DNA of 64,000 bases. Origin: Pararhizobium antarcticum (GTDB lineage Bacteria; Pseudomonadota; Alphaproteobacteria; Rhizobiales; Rhizobiaceae). A program made the translations under genes and the position numbers. The notes beneath the pieces were generated by a model that did not search any database, was not told where the DNA came from, and saw nothing but the letters and a program-made list of their open reading frames with translations. Location of the stretch: NCBI RefSeq assembly GCF_001885585.1, contig NZ_LSRP01000024.1:60600-124599 (forward strand), in the 5' to 3' direction. Shown one piece after another: positions 10,992-19,939 of this stretch; within the stretch, counting starts at the first letter, position 1, and each line of letters begins with the position of its first letter.

Positions 10992-13787
10992 TCAGGCGCT
11001 GCGCTTGAGCCCGAGGAGCGCGTGCGCATCCATTGATTGCGGGCGTCCGAGGAAATAGCCCTGTGCCTCGTCGCAGCCTTCCGACTGCAGAATATCCAGC
11101 TGGCTCTGCGTCTCGACGCCCTCGGCCAGCACGGGAACCGCGAGGCTCTGGCCAAGCGCCAGAATGGCCCGGACGATCGCCTTGGCCTGCGGACTGACCT
11201 CGACCTCGAGCATGAAGCTGCGATCGAGCTTGATCTTGTCGAAGGGGAAGGCGCGCAGTGTTTCGAGCGAGGAATAGCCGGTGCCGAAATCGTCGATGGC
11301 GATGGTCGCGCCGAGCGCCTTGATCTGGCGCAGTGTGAGCAGCGCACGATCCTTGTCCTGGATAATGGTCGATTCGGTGATTTCCAGCTCCAGGCGCTTG
11401 GCCGAAAGCCCGGTCTCCAGCAGAACCTCGTGGACGAGCGCGACGATATCGCTGTTGCTCAACTGGACCGGCGATAGGTTCACTGCAATTTTGTATCCTT
11501 CGTTCCAGCTGGCGGCTTCGCGGCAGGCTTCGCGCAGCACCCATTCGCCGATCGGCAGAATGGCGCCGCATTCCTCGGCCAGCGGAATGAACTCGCTCGG
11601 AGGTACCATGCCCCGCTCTGGATGATTCCAGCGCAACAGAACTTCGTAGCCGATGGTTTCGCCAGTCAGAACCGACTTCTGCACCTGATAATGCAGGCTC
11701 AGCTGGTTTTTCGGTATGGCGTTCCAGAGATCGTTGGCAAGGCTGCGGCGACCGCGAGCGGCCTCGTCCATGGAGACCTCATAGAAGCAGACAGCCTGGT
11801 TGAGCGCCGCCTTGGCGCGGTACATCGCAAGGTCGGCATTGTTGACGAGAACCTCCGCCGTCGCTGCATCCTGCGGGAAGACGGCGACCCCCATGCTCGC
11901 ACCTGGCTTGATCTCGAAATCCTGGTAGATCAGCTCGTCGAACAGACATTTTTCGAGACGGGACAGGAAATCATTGAGCTCCGCCATTTCCGAGAAACGC
12001 TTGACGGCGGCAAACTCGTCGCCACCGAGGCGGGCGACGAACTCGTCTTCCAGCCCGGCGGACTTCATGCGGGTGGCCAGTGTCGAGAGCACGAAATCGC
12101 CGGCGGCGTGGCCATGCAGGTCGTTGATCTCCTTGAACTTGTCGAGGTCGATGCCGACGACCGCAACCTTGCGGTTGAACCAGGTCGCTGCATCGATCTC
12201 ATCCTCGAGATAGGCATTGAACTGCAGCCGGTTCGGCAGGCCGGTGAGGCTGTCATGGCGGGCGAGGAAGGAGATGTGCTCCTCCGAATCGAGCCGATCG
12301 GTGATGTCCTCATAGGTGGCGACCCAGCCGCCTTCCGGCAGCGTCTTGTACTTGATCAGCACCGAGCGTCCGTTCGGGAGTTTCTCGGTCAGGTCGCCGC
12401 CGCCGGTGCGGACGACATCGGTGACATGCCGCTGATAGGTCTCGGCAACCTTGGCATTGAAGACCGCCGGCTCGCCTGCGAGCCGTTGGTAGGCGGATTC
12501 CAGCATGTCACGAAAAGTCATGCCGAGCTGCTGGATATCCTCGGGCAGACCGAAGATCTGCCAGAAACGCTCGTTGGCGAGCAGCAGGCGCTCGTCATGG
12601 CTGAACAGGCAGATGCCCTGCGACATGTTCTGGAGCGCGAGATCAAGATTTGCCGAGACCTCGGCAAGGCGGTCGGCGGCCCGTTTTTCGCATGTGATAT
12701 CCTTGGTGATCTTGGCGAAACCGATCAGTGTCCCCATCTCGTCCTGGATCGCATCGATGATGACATGCGCCCAGAAGCAGGTTCCGTCCTTGCGGTAGCG
12801 CCACCCCCATGTTTCCAACTTGCCTTGGCTGCGGGCAATGGCAAGAGCCTTTGAAGGCTCGTTTTCGATCTGATCGGAGACGGAATAGAAGCAGGAGAAA
12901 TGCTTGCCGACGATGTCCGCGGCGACATAGCCCTTGGCGCGCTCGGCGCCCGCATTCCAGTTGGCGACACGGCCGTTGATATCCAGCATGCAGATCGCAT
13001 AATCCGTCACGCCGCGCACGAAAAGCGCCATTTGTCGTTCGCTTTCGACCGACGTCTGATTGAGATGGTTGGCAAAGGCTGCGATGGCGAGAACGGCAAA
13101 CAGCAGCAAAAAGGCGAGCGCGGCGATCAGCAGCACCATGAGGTGCTGCGGCATGACGGCGCTGTCCATGACCGGCATCAGGCCGGGGGTGACCGTGACT
13201 GCGCCCATGGCGACGAAATGCAGCGAAACGACGCCGAGCGTCATCAGCGTCGTTGCCATCAGGCGATGGCCGAACCGCTTTCCTTGCCGGCGCGACGCTG
13301 AAAGGGCCGTGATGCTGAAAGCGAGCGCCCCCACAAGCGAGACGGCAACGAGGGCGGGATCCCAGGCAATGTCGCCCGGCATCTGGATCGCGCTCATGCC
13401 GAGGAAGTGCATGGTGACGACGCCGAACCCGATCAGGCTGCCGCCGATCATGTCGCCCTTGCGGCCTTGATAGAGGGTCGAGAAGAAAAGACCGGCCGCG
13501 GTCATCAGGATCGCGACGGCGAGCGACAGCACGGTGAGCTTCATCTCGAAGCCCATGACCACACCCGGATCGTAAGCAATCATGGCGATGAAATGGGTTG
13601 ACCAGATTCCGAAGCCGCTGGAGACGCCGGCGACCGCCGCCCAGGCGACGCGGGCCCGTCTGGCGCTCAATCTTGCCCGCTGCAGAAGCGTTACGGCACC
13701 GTAGCTTGACAGGAAGCAGATTAGCCCCGCCAGCAACACAAGGCGCAAGTCATGCTCGACCACCAGACACGTCAGAACCTTGAACAT
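10992..13787 (-). CDS. MHYT-PAS-GGDEF-EAL cyclic-di-GMP signalling protein
   Basis: 931-residue inner-membrane sensor. Residues 1-250 are a seven-helix MHYT domain with the motifs HFIAM, HFLGM and HFVAM (proposed metal or gas sensing). Two PAS domains follow (NWNAGAERAKGYVAADIVG; then the NMSQGICLFSHDERLLLAN segment). The GGDEF domain has an intact ARLGGDEF, so cyclase activity is possible. The EAL domain reads EVLLRW in place of EALLRW but keeps ELEITES, DDFGTGYSSL and KLDRSFM, so phosphodiesterase activity is also possible. Which activity dominates cannot be read from sequence. Convergent with the small PAS-like gene. Confidence 0.93.
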   Translation of the reverse strand: MFKVLTCLVVEHDLRLVLLAGLICFLSSYGAVTLLQRARLSARRARVAWAAVAGVSSGFGIWSTHFIAMIAYDPGVVMGFEMKLTVLSLAVAILMTAAGLFFSTLYQGRKGDMIGGSLIGFGVVTMHFLGMSAIQMPGDIAWDPALVAVSLVGALAFSITALSASRRQGKRFGHRLMATTLMTLGVVSLHFVAMGAVTVTPGLMPVMDSAVMPQHLMVLLIAALAFLLLFAVLAIAAFANHLNQTSVESERQMALFVRGVTDYAICMLDINGRVANWNAGAERAKGYVAADIVGKHFSCFYSVSDQIENEPSKALAIARSQGKLETWGWRYRKDGTCFWAHVIIDAIQDEMGTLIGFAKITKDITCEKRAADRLAEVSANLDLALQNMSQGICLFSHDERLLLANERFWQIFGLPEDIQQLGMTFRDMLESAYQRLAGEPAVFNAKVAETYQRHVTDVVRTGGGDLTEKLPNGRSVLIKYKTLPEGGWVATYEDITDRLDSEEHISFLARHDSLTGLPNRLQFNAYLEDEIDAATWFNRKVAVVGIDLDKFKEINDLHGHAAGDFVLSTLATRMKSAGLEDEFVARLGGDEFAAVKRFSEMAELNDFLSRLEKCLFDELIYQDFEIKPGASMGVAVFPQDAATAEVLVNNADLAMYRAKAALNQAVCFYEVSMDEAARGRRSLANDLWNAIPKNQLSLHYQVQKSVLTGETIGYEVLLRWNHPERGMVPPSEFIPLAEECGAILPIGEWVLREACREAASWNEGYKIAVNLSPVQLSNSDIVALVHEVLLETGLSAKRLELEITESTIIQDKDRALLTLRQIKALGATIAIDDFGTGYSSLETLRAFPFDKIKLDRSFMLEVEVSPQAKAIVRAILALGQSLAVPVLAEGVETQSQLDILQSEGCDEAQGYFLGRPQSMDAHALLGLKRSA

Positions 13788-14013
13788 CGAAGACCGCCAT
13801 ATATCCGAAGCTGTTCCGGGGCGCCTGTTGCGGATTTCCCAGAGATTTCAGCGATAGGAGATCACCGGCGGCACTTAAGGAAGGGTGAAACAACGATTTC
13901 CGACGCACAATCCGGAGCGGAACAACCGATTGTCGTTAACGCGCGGACAAGAGCCCTATTCCGCAGATTGCACAGCCGCAGAATGCAGGGTTTTCGGTTG
14001 CAGAAAAAAACCG

Positions 14014-15231
14014 TTACGCCAGAAGCGATTTCAGATCGATTGCCGGATCCTCGAGCGCCTTGCGGTCGGGGGTCCTGCCTGTTTCCAGGAGCTTCTTTCC
14101 GGTCACATAGGCCTTGGCATCGTTGATCGCATCGACCGCGATCAGCCGGCCCTGGCGGAAATACCAGACCGACACGCTGCCCTCGCGCTGGCCGGCCCGG
14201 ACCAGAGTTTCATCGTGGCCAAGACCGAAGCCGGCAATCTGCAGCTTGACGTCGTACTGGTCCGACCAGAACCAGGGCTTCGGTTCATAGGGCACCGCGC
14301 CACCGGCCAGAATGGCGGCGACGGCTTCCGCCTGGTCGACGGCGTTCTGCACGGATTCGAGCCGGATGCGCATGTCCTGGAAGGGCAGAACGGCACAATC
14401 GCCCATGGCATAGATGGCCGGGTCGGATGTGGCGCCGAAGCGGTCGACGACAATGCCGTTGGCGACCTCGAGACCGGCATCATGGGCCAGCTGGTCATTG
14501 GCCGAGACGCCGATGCCGACGATGACGAGATCGACCGGCAGCATCGAGCCATCGGTCAGTTCGGCGGCCGTGACACGACCATCGGTTCCGACCAGACGCA
14601 CAAGGCCAGCGCCCTCGCGCACATCGACGCCGCGCGACACATGAATATCGCGCACCAGGCGCGATGTCGCGGCAGAGGCGACCCGCTGCAGGATGCGATC
14701 GGCCATTTCGATAACCGTGACCTCCAGGCCGCAGGTGCGGGCGACCGCTGCGGCTTCCAGACCGATATAACCGCCACCGACGATCAGGGCGCGCCGGCCC
14801 GGCTGCAATTCGCCGGCCAGCCTGTCGGCATCGGCGAAATCGCGCACGACGAAGACACCTTCGAGATCGCCGCCGATGCTGGCCGGCAGCCGGCGCGGCG
14901 TCGAGCCGGTGGCAAGGGCGAGCGTCTCATAGGCAAGCATCGCGCCGTCACTGAGCGTTACCGTCTTTGCGGCCCGATCGAGCCCGGCAACGGTCGTGGA
15001 CAGGCGGATATCGACCTTGTTCTCGGCATACCAGGGTTCCGGGCGATAGAGCAGGCGGTCGAGACCCATTTCGCGCAGGAGGTATTTTTTCGACAGCGGC
15101 GGGCGCTGGTAGGGCAGACTTGCCTCGGAGGCGATGATCGTCACCGGACGCTCGTCCTTCAGGGCCCGGAGTTTCGCCACCAGCGCAAAAGCCGCCTGAC
15201 CGCCACCTGCAACAACTAGTCTTCCCGTCAC
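14014..15231 (-). CDS. FAD-dependent NAD(P)H-ferredoxin reductase family protein
   Basis: About 405 residues. The Rossmann FAD site VVAGGGQAAF is at the N-terminus, a second nucleotide site LIVGGGYIGLEAA is mid-protein, and the FAD-contacting GDCAVLP is near residue 280. The C-terminal third matches the reductase C-terminal domain (FWSDQYDVKLQIAG). The architecture is that of rhodocoxin, putidaredoxin and rubredoxin reductases, which pass electrons from NADH to a small iron-sulfur protein; no such partner or P450 is adjacent. I chose the GTG at 15231 (V-TGRLVVAGGG) because it starts right at the Rossmann strand and gives the family length. Confidence 0.88.
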   Translation of the reverse strand: MTGRLVVAGGGQAAFALVAKLRALKDERPVTIIASEASLPYQRPPLSKKYLLREMGLDRLLYRPEPWYAENKVDIRLSTTVAGLDRAAKTVTLSDGAMLAYETLALATGSTPRRLPASIGGDLEGVFVVRDFADADRLAGELQPGRRALIVGGGYIGLEAAAVARTCGLEVTVIEMADRILQRVASAATSRLVRDIHVSRGVDVREGAGLVRLVGTDGRVTAAELTDGSMLPVDLVIVGIGVSANDQLAHDAGLEVANGIVVDRFGATSDPAIYAMGDCAVLPFQDMRIRLESVQNAVDQAEAVAAILAGGAVPYEPKPWFWSDQYDVKLQIAGFGLGHDETLVRAGQREGSVSVWYFRQGRLIAVDAINDAKAYVTGKKLLETGRTPDRKALEDPAIDLKSLLA

Positions 15232-15432
15232 GTCTGTTCCCGCCCGATGTCGCGCATTGTTCCTGGAGCCAAGACCTAGCCTGTCGGCGCGAGTGTCGTC
15301 AACTCGGGTTCCGGCAGGCGACGCAGGACAAAGACCAGCTTGCATCGAACCTTTGCGCGCCCAGGCCGTTACCCCTCTCACACGCCCATGGGAACCATCC
15401 ATGGAAACCACCAAGGCAGAGGCTTCCGACGC

Positions 15433-15957
15433 ATGTTTCCGATCGCACGTTTTCTGGCACTGGGCGCCGGCATCTTCGGCGGGCTGGTCCTGTCGCAGGC
15501 GCCGGAAATGACCCAGCAATATGCCCAGCGGATCGGCGGCGCGCTGGACGAGCTGCGCGTCATCGTCGAGACGTTCGACCAGCAGGCGGCGGAAAACAAG
15601 CTCGACCGGGACAAGGCGCTGACGCTCTACAGCGCCTCGGGCGAACCCTTCCTGCGATCGCAGGGTGCCTCCATGCAGCAGACGATCACCCGCTATGAGA
15701 CCCTGGAAGCGCAGAGCGAGGCCCTGTCGACCGCCCTGCCCGTGCTGAAACCCTTCGTGCTGATCCGCGAGGCCGACAGTGCCATCCTTGGCAATGCCTG
15801 GCGCGACTTCATCCCCGCCGTGCCGATCAGCATTCCCGGGCTCGTCTGGGCGGCGATCGGCTTTATCTCCGGCTGGGCGCTGCTCCGCGTTCTGGCATTT
15901 CTATCGCGCGCAGCCTACCGGCTTGGCGCCGGACGGCGGTATCGCCTGCTGCATTGA
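15433..15957 (+). CDS. DUF2937 family membrane protein
   Basis: About 174 residues of unknown function. One N-terminal hydrophobic segment (FLALGAGIFGGLVLS), the family-typical QAPEMTQQYAQRIGGALDEL, a helical middle, and a C-terminal membrane segment (GLVWAAIGFISGWALLRVL). Together they suggest an inner-membrane protein with a periplasmic helical domain. Start chosen at the ATG at 15433 (MFPIARF) rather than at 15340 or 15388, since family members begin just before the first hydrophobic segment. Divergent from the reductase gene. Confidence 0.78.
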   Translation: MFPIARFLALGAGIFGGLVLSQAPEMTQQYAQRIGGALDELRVIVETFDQQAAENKLDRDKALTLYSASGEPFLRSQGASMQQTITRYETLEAQSEALSTALPVLKPFVLIREADSAILGNAWRDFIPAVPISIPGLVWAAIGFISGWALLRVLAFLSRAAYRLGAGRRYRLLH

Positions 15958-16116
15958 TTCAGGATGGATTGGCTGATGTCGCATTGACCCCGGGTCGCAG
16001 ACGGCTCTGGCAACCCTTCGCCAAACCGTCATGGAAGCTTCAAGCCAGCATCACCCGCGCGTCATGATCGCCGCCTATCCCGTCGTTGTTTCTGCCGACG
16101 CAACAAAGGATACAAC

Positions 16117-17472
16117 ATGACACGCACCCTTCTGGCATCCGTCGCGCTTCTCGCGCTGACCACGCTTACCGCCCATGCCGCGGAAAAGGAATTTCCGGCG
16201 AAACTCGTCCAGCACGCCATCCTGCCGGCCAACACGATGATTGCCGCACCGGCGGACGCGGCCGCGCATCTCCAGACGTCGGGAAAATTCACGACGGCCG
16301 ACCGCAAGCGCGCAGACGGCCTCGGCACCGTCAGGGGCAATGACGGCGTGCGCAAGACCGATCTCTCCGTGCCGTTCGACGGCCAGCCGATGCAGGGCTT
16401 TTCCGGCATCAAGGCGATGGAGGACGGCACGTTCTGGTCGCTCTCGGACAACGGCTTCGGCTCCAAGGCCAATTCCAGCGACGCGATGCTGATGCTGCAC
16501 CATATCCGCCTCAACTGGGAGGCCGGCAAGGTCGAACCGGTCGAGACCGTGTTCCTCTCCGATCCCGACAGAAAGGCACCCTTCCCGATCGTCATGGAAG
16601 GTGCAGAAAAGCGCTATCTGACCGGCGCCGATTTCGACGTCGAATCGATCCAGCCGGTCAGCGACGGCTTCTGGGTTGGCGAGGAATTCGGTCCTTACCT
16701 CCTAAAATTCAGCCGCGACGGCAGGCTCACAGACGTGATCGCCACCAAGGTCGGCGAGACCGAGGTCAAATCGCCTGACAATCCGACCCTCGTCGTTCCG
16801 GCCAATCCGGCCGCGAAGATGCCGGTCTTCAATCTGAAGCGTTCGGGCGGCTATGAAGGGCTCGCCCTGTCGAAGGACGGCACGAAGCTTTATGGCATGC
16901 TGGAAGGCCCGCTCTTCAAGGACGACGGCAGCATCGAAAAGGCGGAGGATCTGACGGCGCTCCGCGTTATCGAGTTCGACATCGCCTCCAAGGCCTGGAC
17001 CGGCCGCAGCTGGCTCTATCCGCTGTCGGCCGGCGGCGAGGCGATCGGCGACTTCAACATGCTGGACGAAACGACGGCGCTGGTGATCGAGCGTGACAAC
17101 GGCGCCGGTACCGGCCCGATCTGCGCCGACCCAAAAGCGCCGACGCCGGATTGCTTTGCCGTTCAGGCCAAGCACAAGCGCATCTACAAGATCGAGATGA
17201 GCGAAGAGACCGTCGGCAAGGCAGTCCGCAAGATCGGCTTTATCGACCTGATGAAGATCGCCGATCCCGACAACCGCAAGCGCCAGGGCGGCGGCGACGG
17301 CTTCTACGACATGCCGTTCGTCACCATCGAGAATGTTGATCGCGTCGATGCCACCCATATCGTCGTCGGCAATGACAACAACCTGCCGTTTTCGGCCGCC
17401 CGCGCGCTCGACAAGACCGACGACAACGAGTTCGTGCTGCTGGACGTCGCCGACTTCCTCGCCGCGAAGTAA
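16117..17472 (+). CDS. Exported phytase-like esterase family protein (PF13449 type)
   Basis: 451 residues. A signal peptide (MTRTLLASVALLALTTLTAHA, cleavage before AEKEF) sends it to the periplasm. The body has features of the 'esterase-like activity of phytase' beta-propeller family: GFSGIKAMEDGTFWSLSDNG, the ESIQPVSDGFWVGEEFGPY segment and GYEGLALSKDGTKLYG. It may hydrolyse phosphate or other esters, but enzymatic evidence for the family is thin. The ribosome site AAGGA lies 9 bases before the ATG. It stands alone, followed by a repeat element. Confidence 0.85.
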   Translation: MTRTLLASVALLALTTLTAHAAEKEFPAKLVQHAILPANTMIAAPADAAAHLQTSGKFTTADRKRADGLGTVRGNDGVRKTDLSVPFDGQPMQGFSGIKAMEDGTFWSLSDNGFGSKANSSDAMLMLHHIRLNWEAGKVEPVETVFLSDPDRKAPFPIVMEGAEKRYLTGADFDVESIQPVSDGFWVGEEFGPYLLKFSRDGRLTDVIATKVGETEVKSPDNPTLVVPANPAAKMPVFNLKRSGGYEGLALSKDGTKLYGMLEGPLFKDDGSIEKAEDLTALRVIEFDIASKAWTGRSWLYPLSAGGEAIGDFNMLDETTALVIERDNGAGTGPICADPKAPTPDCFAVQAKHKRIYKIEMSEETVGKAVRKIGFIDLMKIADPDNRKRQGGGDGFYDMPFVTIENVDRVDATHIVVGNDNNLPFSAARALDKTDDNEFVLLDVADFLAAK

Positions 17473-17587
17473 CATCCGCCTTGCGCATCGGGCGTCCGGG
17501 TGAGCCGGGCGCCCGAGAGCGGTTTCGGTGCTGTTTCCAAATTTGTCAGAACTCCCAGGTCTTGGAAGCAGGCCTGACTTTACATCC

Positions 17588-17715
17588 GTCATTCCTGTGC
17601 TCGTCACAGGAATCCAGTCGCCCAAGTCTTTGGGTGAAAAAGTCTTTGGGCGAAAGAGTCTTTGACCCGACGGACGTCGGGTCGTTGGATCCCGGAACGG
17701 GTCCGGGATGACGAA
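17588..17715. repeat. Composite dispersed palindromic repeat
   Basis: Three palindromes in a row: CCTGTG-CTCGT-CACAGG (in 17588-17618), CCCGACG-GA-CGTCGGG (17666-17681) and ATCCCGGA-ACGGG-TCCGGGAT (17689-17709). Between them the phrase AGTCTTTGGG is repeated in tandem with AGTCTTTGAC. The outer halves (GTCATTCCTG... and ...CCGGGATGACG) look like the dispersed 'GTCATCCC' elements common in Rhizobiales. It fills most of the 322-base gap between the phytase-like gene and hisG. Confidence 0.75.
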
Positions 17716-17794
17716 GTGTGGAGATGCTTCTCCCGCAAAGTTTATGTTACAGAACACGAGACAACCGGCACGGCAGAAGCTTGATCGCCCCCGT

Positions 17795-18493
17795 TCAGCT
17801 CAGTGCTGCCTGCACCCGTGCGATGATCTCGGCAACCCGCGGATCGCCCTCATGCTCTGGCTTCCTCGCCCGCACGAGGCAGGCTTCCGATTTCAGGATG
17901 ATGCCGTCGGACAGGATCTTCAGGTGGTTCGCCTTCAGCGTCGAGCCGGTCGAGGTGATGTCGACGATGATGTCGGCGGAGCCGGAGGCCGGCGCACCCT
18001 CGGTGGCTCCCAGGCTCTCGACGATCCGGTAGAGCTGGATGCCGTGCTGGGCGGAGAAGAACTGCTGCGTCAGACGCCAGTATTTGGTGGCGATCGCCAA
18101 CCGGCGGCCGTGACGGGCGCGAAAATCGGCGGCGACATCGCCAAGATCGGCCATGGTGTCGACATCCAGCCAGATCTCCGGCACGGCGACGACGACATCG
18201 GCATGGCCAAAACCCAGCCGGGCGCAGAATTCGACGCGGGCATCGGCATCCGCCAGGCCTTCGCGCACGAGATCCTCACCGGTGACGCCGAAATCGACGC
18301 CGCCATTGCCGATCTCGCGGGAGATTTCAGACGCCGAGAGAAAGGCGATCTCGATATCGTCGACGCCTTCGACGCGGCCGCGATAGGAGCGCTCATTGCC
18401 GACGGCGGCGATCTTCATTCCGGCGCGCGCAAAGATGGCCGAGGCGTCGTCCTTCATCCGGCCCTTGGAGGGCAAAGCGATGGTGAGGGTCAT
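17795..18493 (-). CDS. hisG: ATP phosphoribosyltransferase, short form
   Basis: First enzyme of histidine synthesis: ATP plus PRPP to phosphoribosyl-ATP. 232 residues, the short form that lacks the C-terminal regulatory domain and needs HisZ. Motifs: [13 protein letters not shown] at the start, [13 protein letters not shown], and the PRPP loop [12 protein letters not shown]. Its start overlaps the hisZ stop by 4 bases (ATGA type), so the two subunits are translationally coupled. Confidence 0.96.
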   Translation of the reverse strand: MTLTIALPSKGRMKDDASAIFARAGMKIAAVGNERSYRGRVEGVDDIEIAFLSASEISREIGNGGVDFGVTGEDLVREGLADADARVEFCARLGFGHADVVVAVPEIWLDVDTMADLGDVAADFRARHGRRLAIATKYWRLTQQFFSAQHGIQLYRIVESLGATEGAPASGSADIIVDITSTGSTLKANHLKILSDGIILKSEACLVRARKPEHEGDPRVAEIIARVQAALS

Positions 18494-19626
18494 CGGGCAG
18501 CCTTTCCCGTGGCGGACATGGCCTGTTCGATGCGGTCGAGCCAGAGCGCGAAGCCGACGGCCGGGATGTGGGTGGTCGCGCCGAGCAGCGTCATCAGCCG
18601 GTCGAAGCGACCGCCGCCGGCCAGCACGGCACTGGACCCGGCCAAGGTCACCTCGAAGACGAGGCCAGTGTAATAATCAAGCGGGCGGCCGAAGGCAGCA
18701 CGGTAAGTGATTGGTGACAGATCGACGCCGGCATTGCCAAGGGCTGCGACCCGCGCATCAAACCGCGACAGGGCGCCATCAAGCGTCAGGCCGGATTTTT
18801 CGGCAAAGCGGAACAGAACGGCCGGCGCATCGGCGAGCGGCACGGAAAGCGACAGGAATTCGCGCAACAGATCGAGCGTGCGGCCATCCAGCGCGATGCG
18901 GGCAAGCGCCCGCTTTTCCTTCAGCCGGGCGGCGATTTCGCGCGGGCTGCGGCTGGCATTGGTCGAATAGCCGGTCGCTTCCATGGTTTCGTCGAGATGG
19001 GCAACCAGCGTCGCATCGTCGCCGGACGACAGCAGCGCCTCGATATCGGCTGAGAGGCCTGTCACCGGCTGCGGCGTCGCAAGGCGTGTCAGCAGCGTGT
19101 CGATCCGGGCGATATTGCCGAAGGCATGGATCAGCCGCTTCTGCCAGCCGACCGGCAGGCCGCAGGCGGCAACGACCGCCTCGAACACCGCCTGGTCGCC
19201 CAGCGTCACCGACAGCGCGGCATCCGGCAGGCGGTTTTTCAGGATGGCGACGGCATCGCTGATGGCGCGGGCATCGGCACCGGCGACATCGGTTTCGCCG
19301 AGATCCTCGATGCCGGCCTGATAGAACTCGTTGGCCCCCTCGCGCCGCTGGCGAAACACCTCACCGAGATAGGAATAGCGGCGCGGCGTGCCGGTCGCGG
19401 TCTCGATGTGGCGCAGGCAGACGGGAATGGTGAATTCCGGGCGCAGGCACAGGCTCTTGCCCGTCTCGCTCTCGGTCATGAAGATGCGCCGGCGCAGGTC
19501 CTCGCCCGCCATGTCGAGAAACGGCTCGGCTGGCTGAATGACAGGCGTATCGACACGCAGCGTGCCAAGCGTCTCGAAATCGGCCAGCATGTCGGCGGCG
19601 AAGGTCGGCAGGTTGATCAGCGGCAT
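18490..19626 (-). CDS. hisZ: ATP phosphoribosyltransferase regulatory subunit
   Basis: 378-residue HisRS-like protein without tRNA charging activity; forms an octamer with short HisG and carries histidine feedback inhibition. The class II fold is visible (motif 2-like [20 protein letters not shown], motif 3-like [10 protein letters not shown] with a glycine-rich stretch before it). The usual HisRS anticodon-binding domain is absent. Lies between hisS and hisG, all on the minus strand, as in other rhizobia. Confidence 0.95.
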   Translation of the reverse strand: MPLINLPTFAADMLADFETLGTLRVDTPVIQPAEPFLDMAGEDLRRRIFMTESETGKSLCLRPEFTIPVCLRHIETATGTPRRYSYLGEVFRQRREGANEFYQAGIEDLGETDVAGADARAISDAVAILKNRLPDAALSVTLGDQAVFEAVVAACGLPVGWQKRLIHAFGNIARIDTLLTRLATPQPVTGLSADIEALLSSGDDATLVAHLDETMEATGYSTNASRSPREIAARLKEKRALARIALDGRTLDLLREFLSLSVPLADAPAVLFRFAEKSGLTLDGALSRFDARVAALGNAGVDLSPITYRAAFGRPLDYYTGLVFEVTLAGSSAVLAGGGRFDRLMTLLGATTHIPAVGFALWLDRIEQAMSATGKAAR

Positions 19627-19677
19627 GGGGTCGTGCTTTCCGGGGAAGATCCGCAGGCCCTGATGTTCACGGCCTCT

Positions 19678-19818
19678 CCTCTTCTCCCCAGCGGGGAGAA
19701 GGTGCCCGAAGGGCGGATGAGGGGGGCCGCAGGCAAAATCCTGACGGCTCCGGCTTCGCCGAAGCCCCCCTCATCGCCTCGCATCCGCTCGGCACTTCTC
19801 CCCGCTGGGGAGAAGAGG
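19678..19818. repeat. Large REP-like inverted repeat
   Basis: Two perfect 24-base arms in inverted orientation, 19678-19701 and 19795-19818, each with its own inner palindrome (CTTCTCCCC-AGC-GGGGAGAAG). The 93 bases between them continue the symmetry imperfectly (GCGGATGAGGGGGGC against GCCCCCCTCATCGCC). Such elements are dispersed in rhizobial genomes. This one fills the 313-base gap between hisS and hisZ and could form a strong RNA structure in a joint transcript. Confidence 0.88.
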
Positions 19819-19939
19819 GAGATCAACCGCCAATGCTGCGGCGTCGCTTCAGAAAACGGCACAAGGCTTGCGGTCCATCTTCCCGCTTGAGGGGGAGATG
19901 TCGGTATCTCCGACAGAGGGGGGCTTTGTGTCCGCACGC

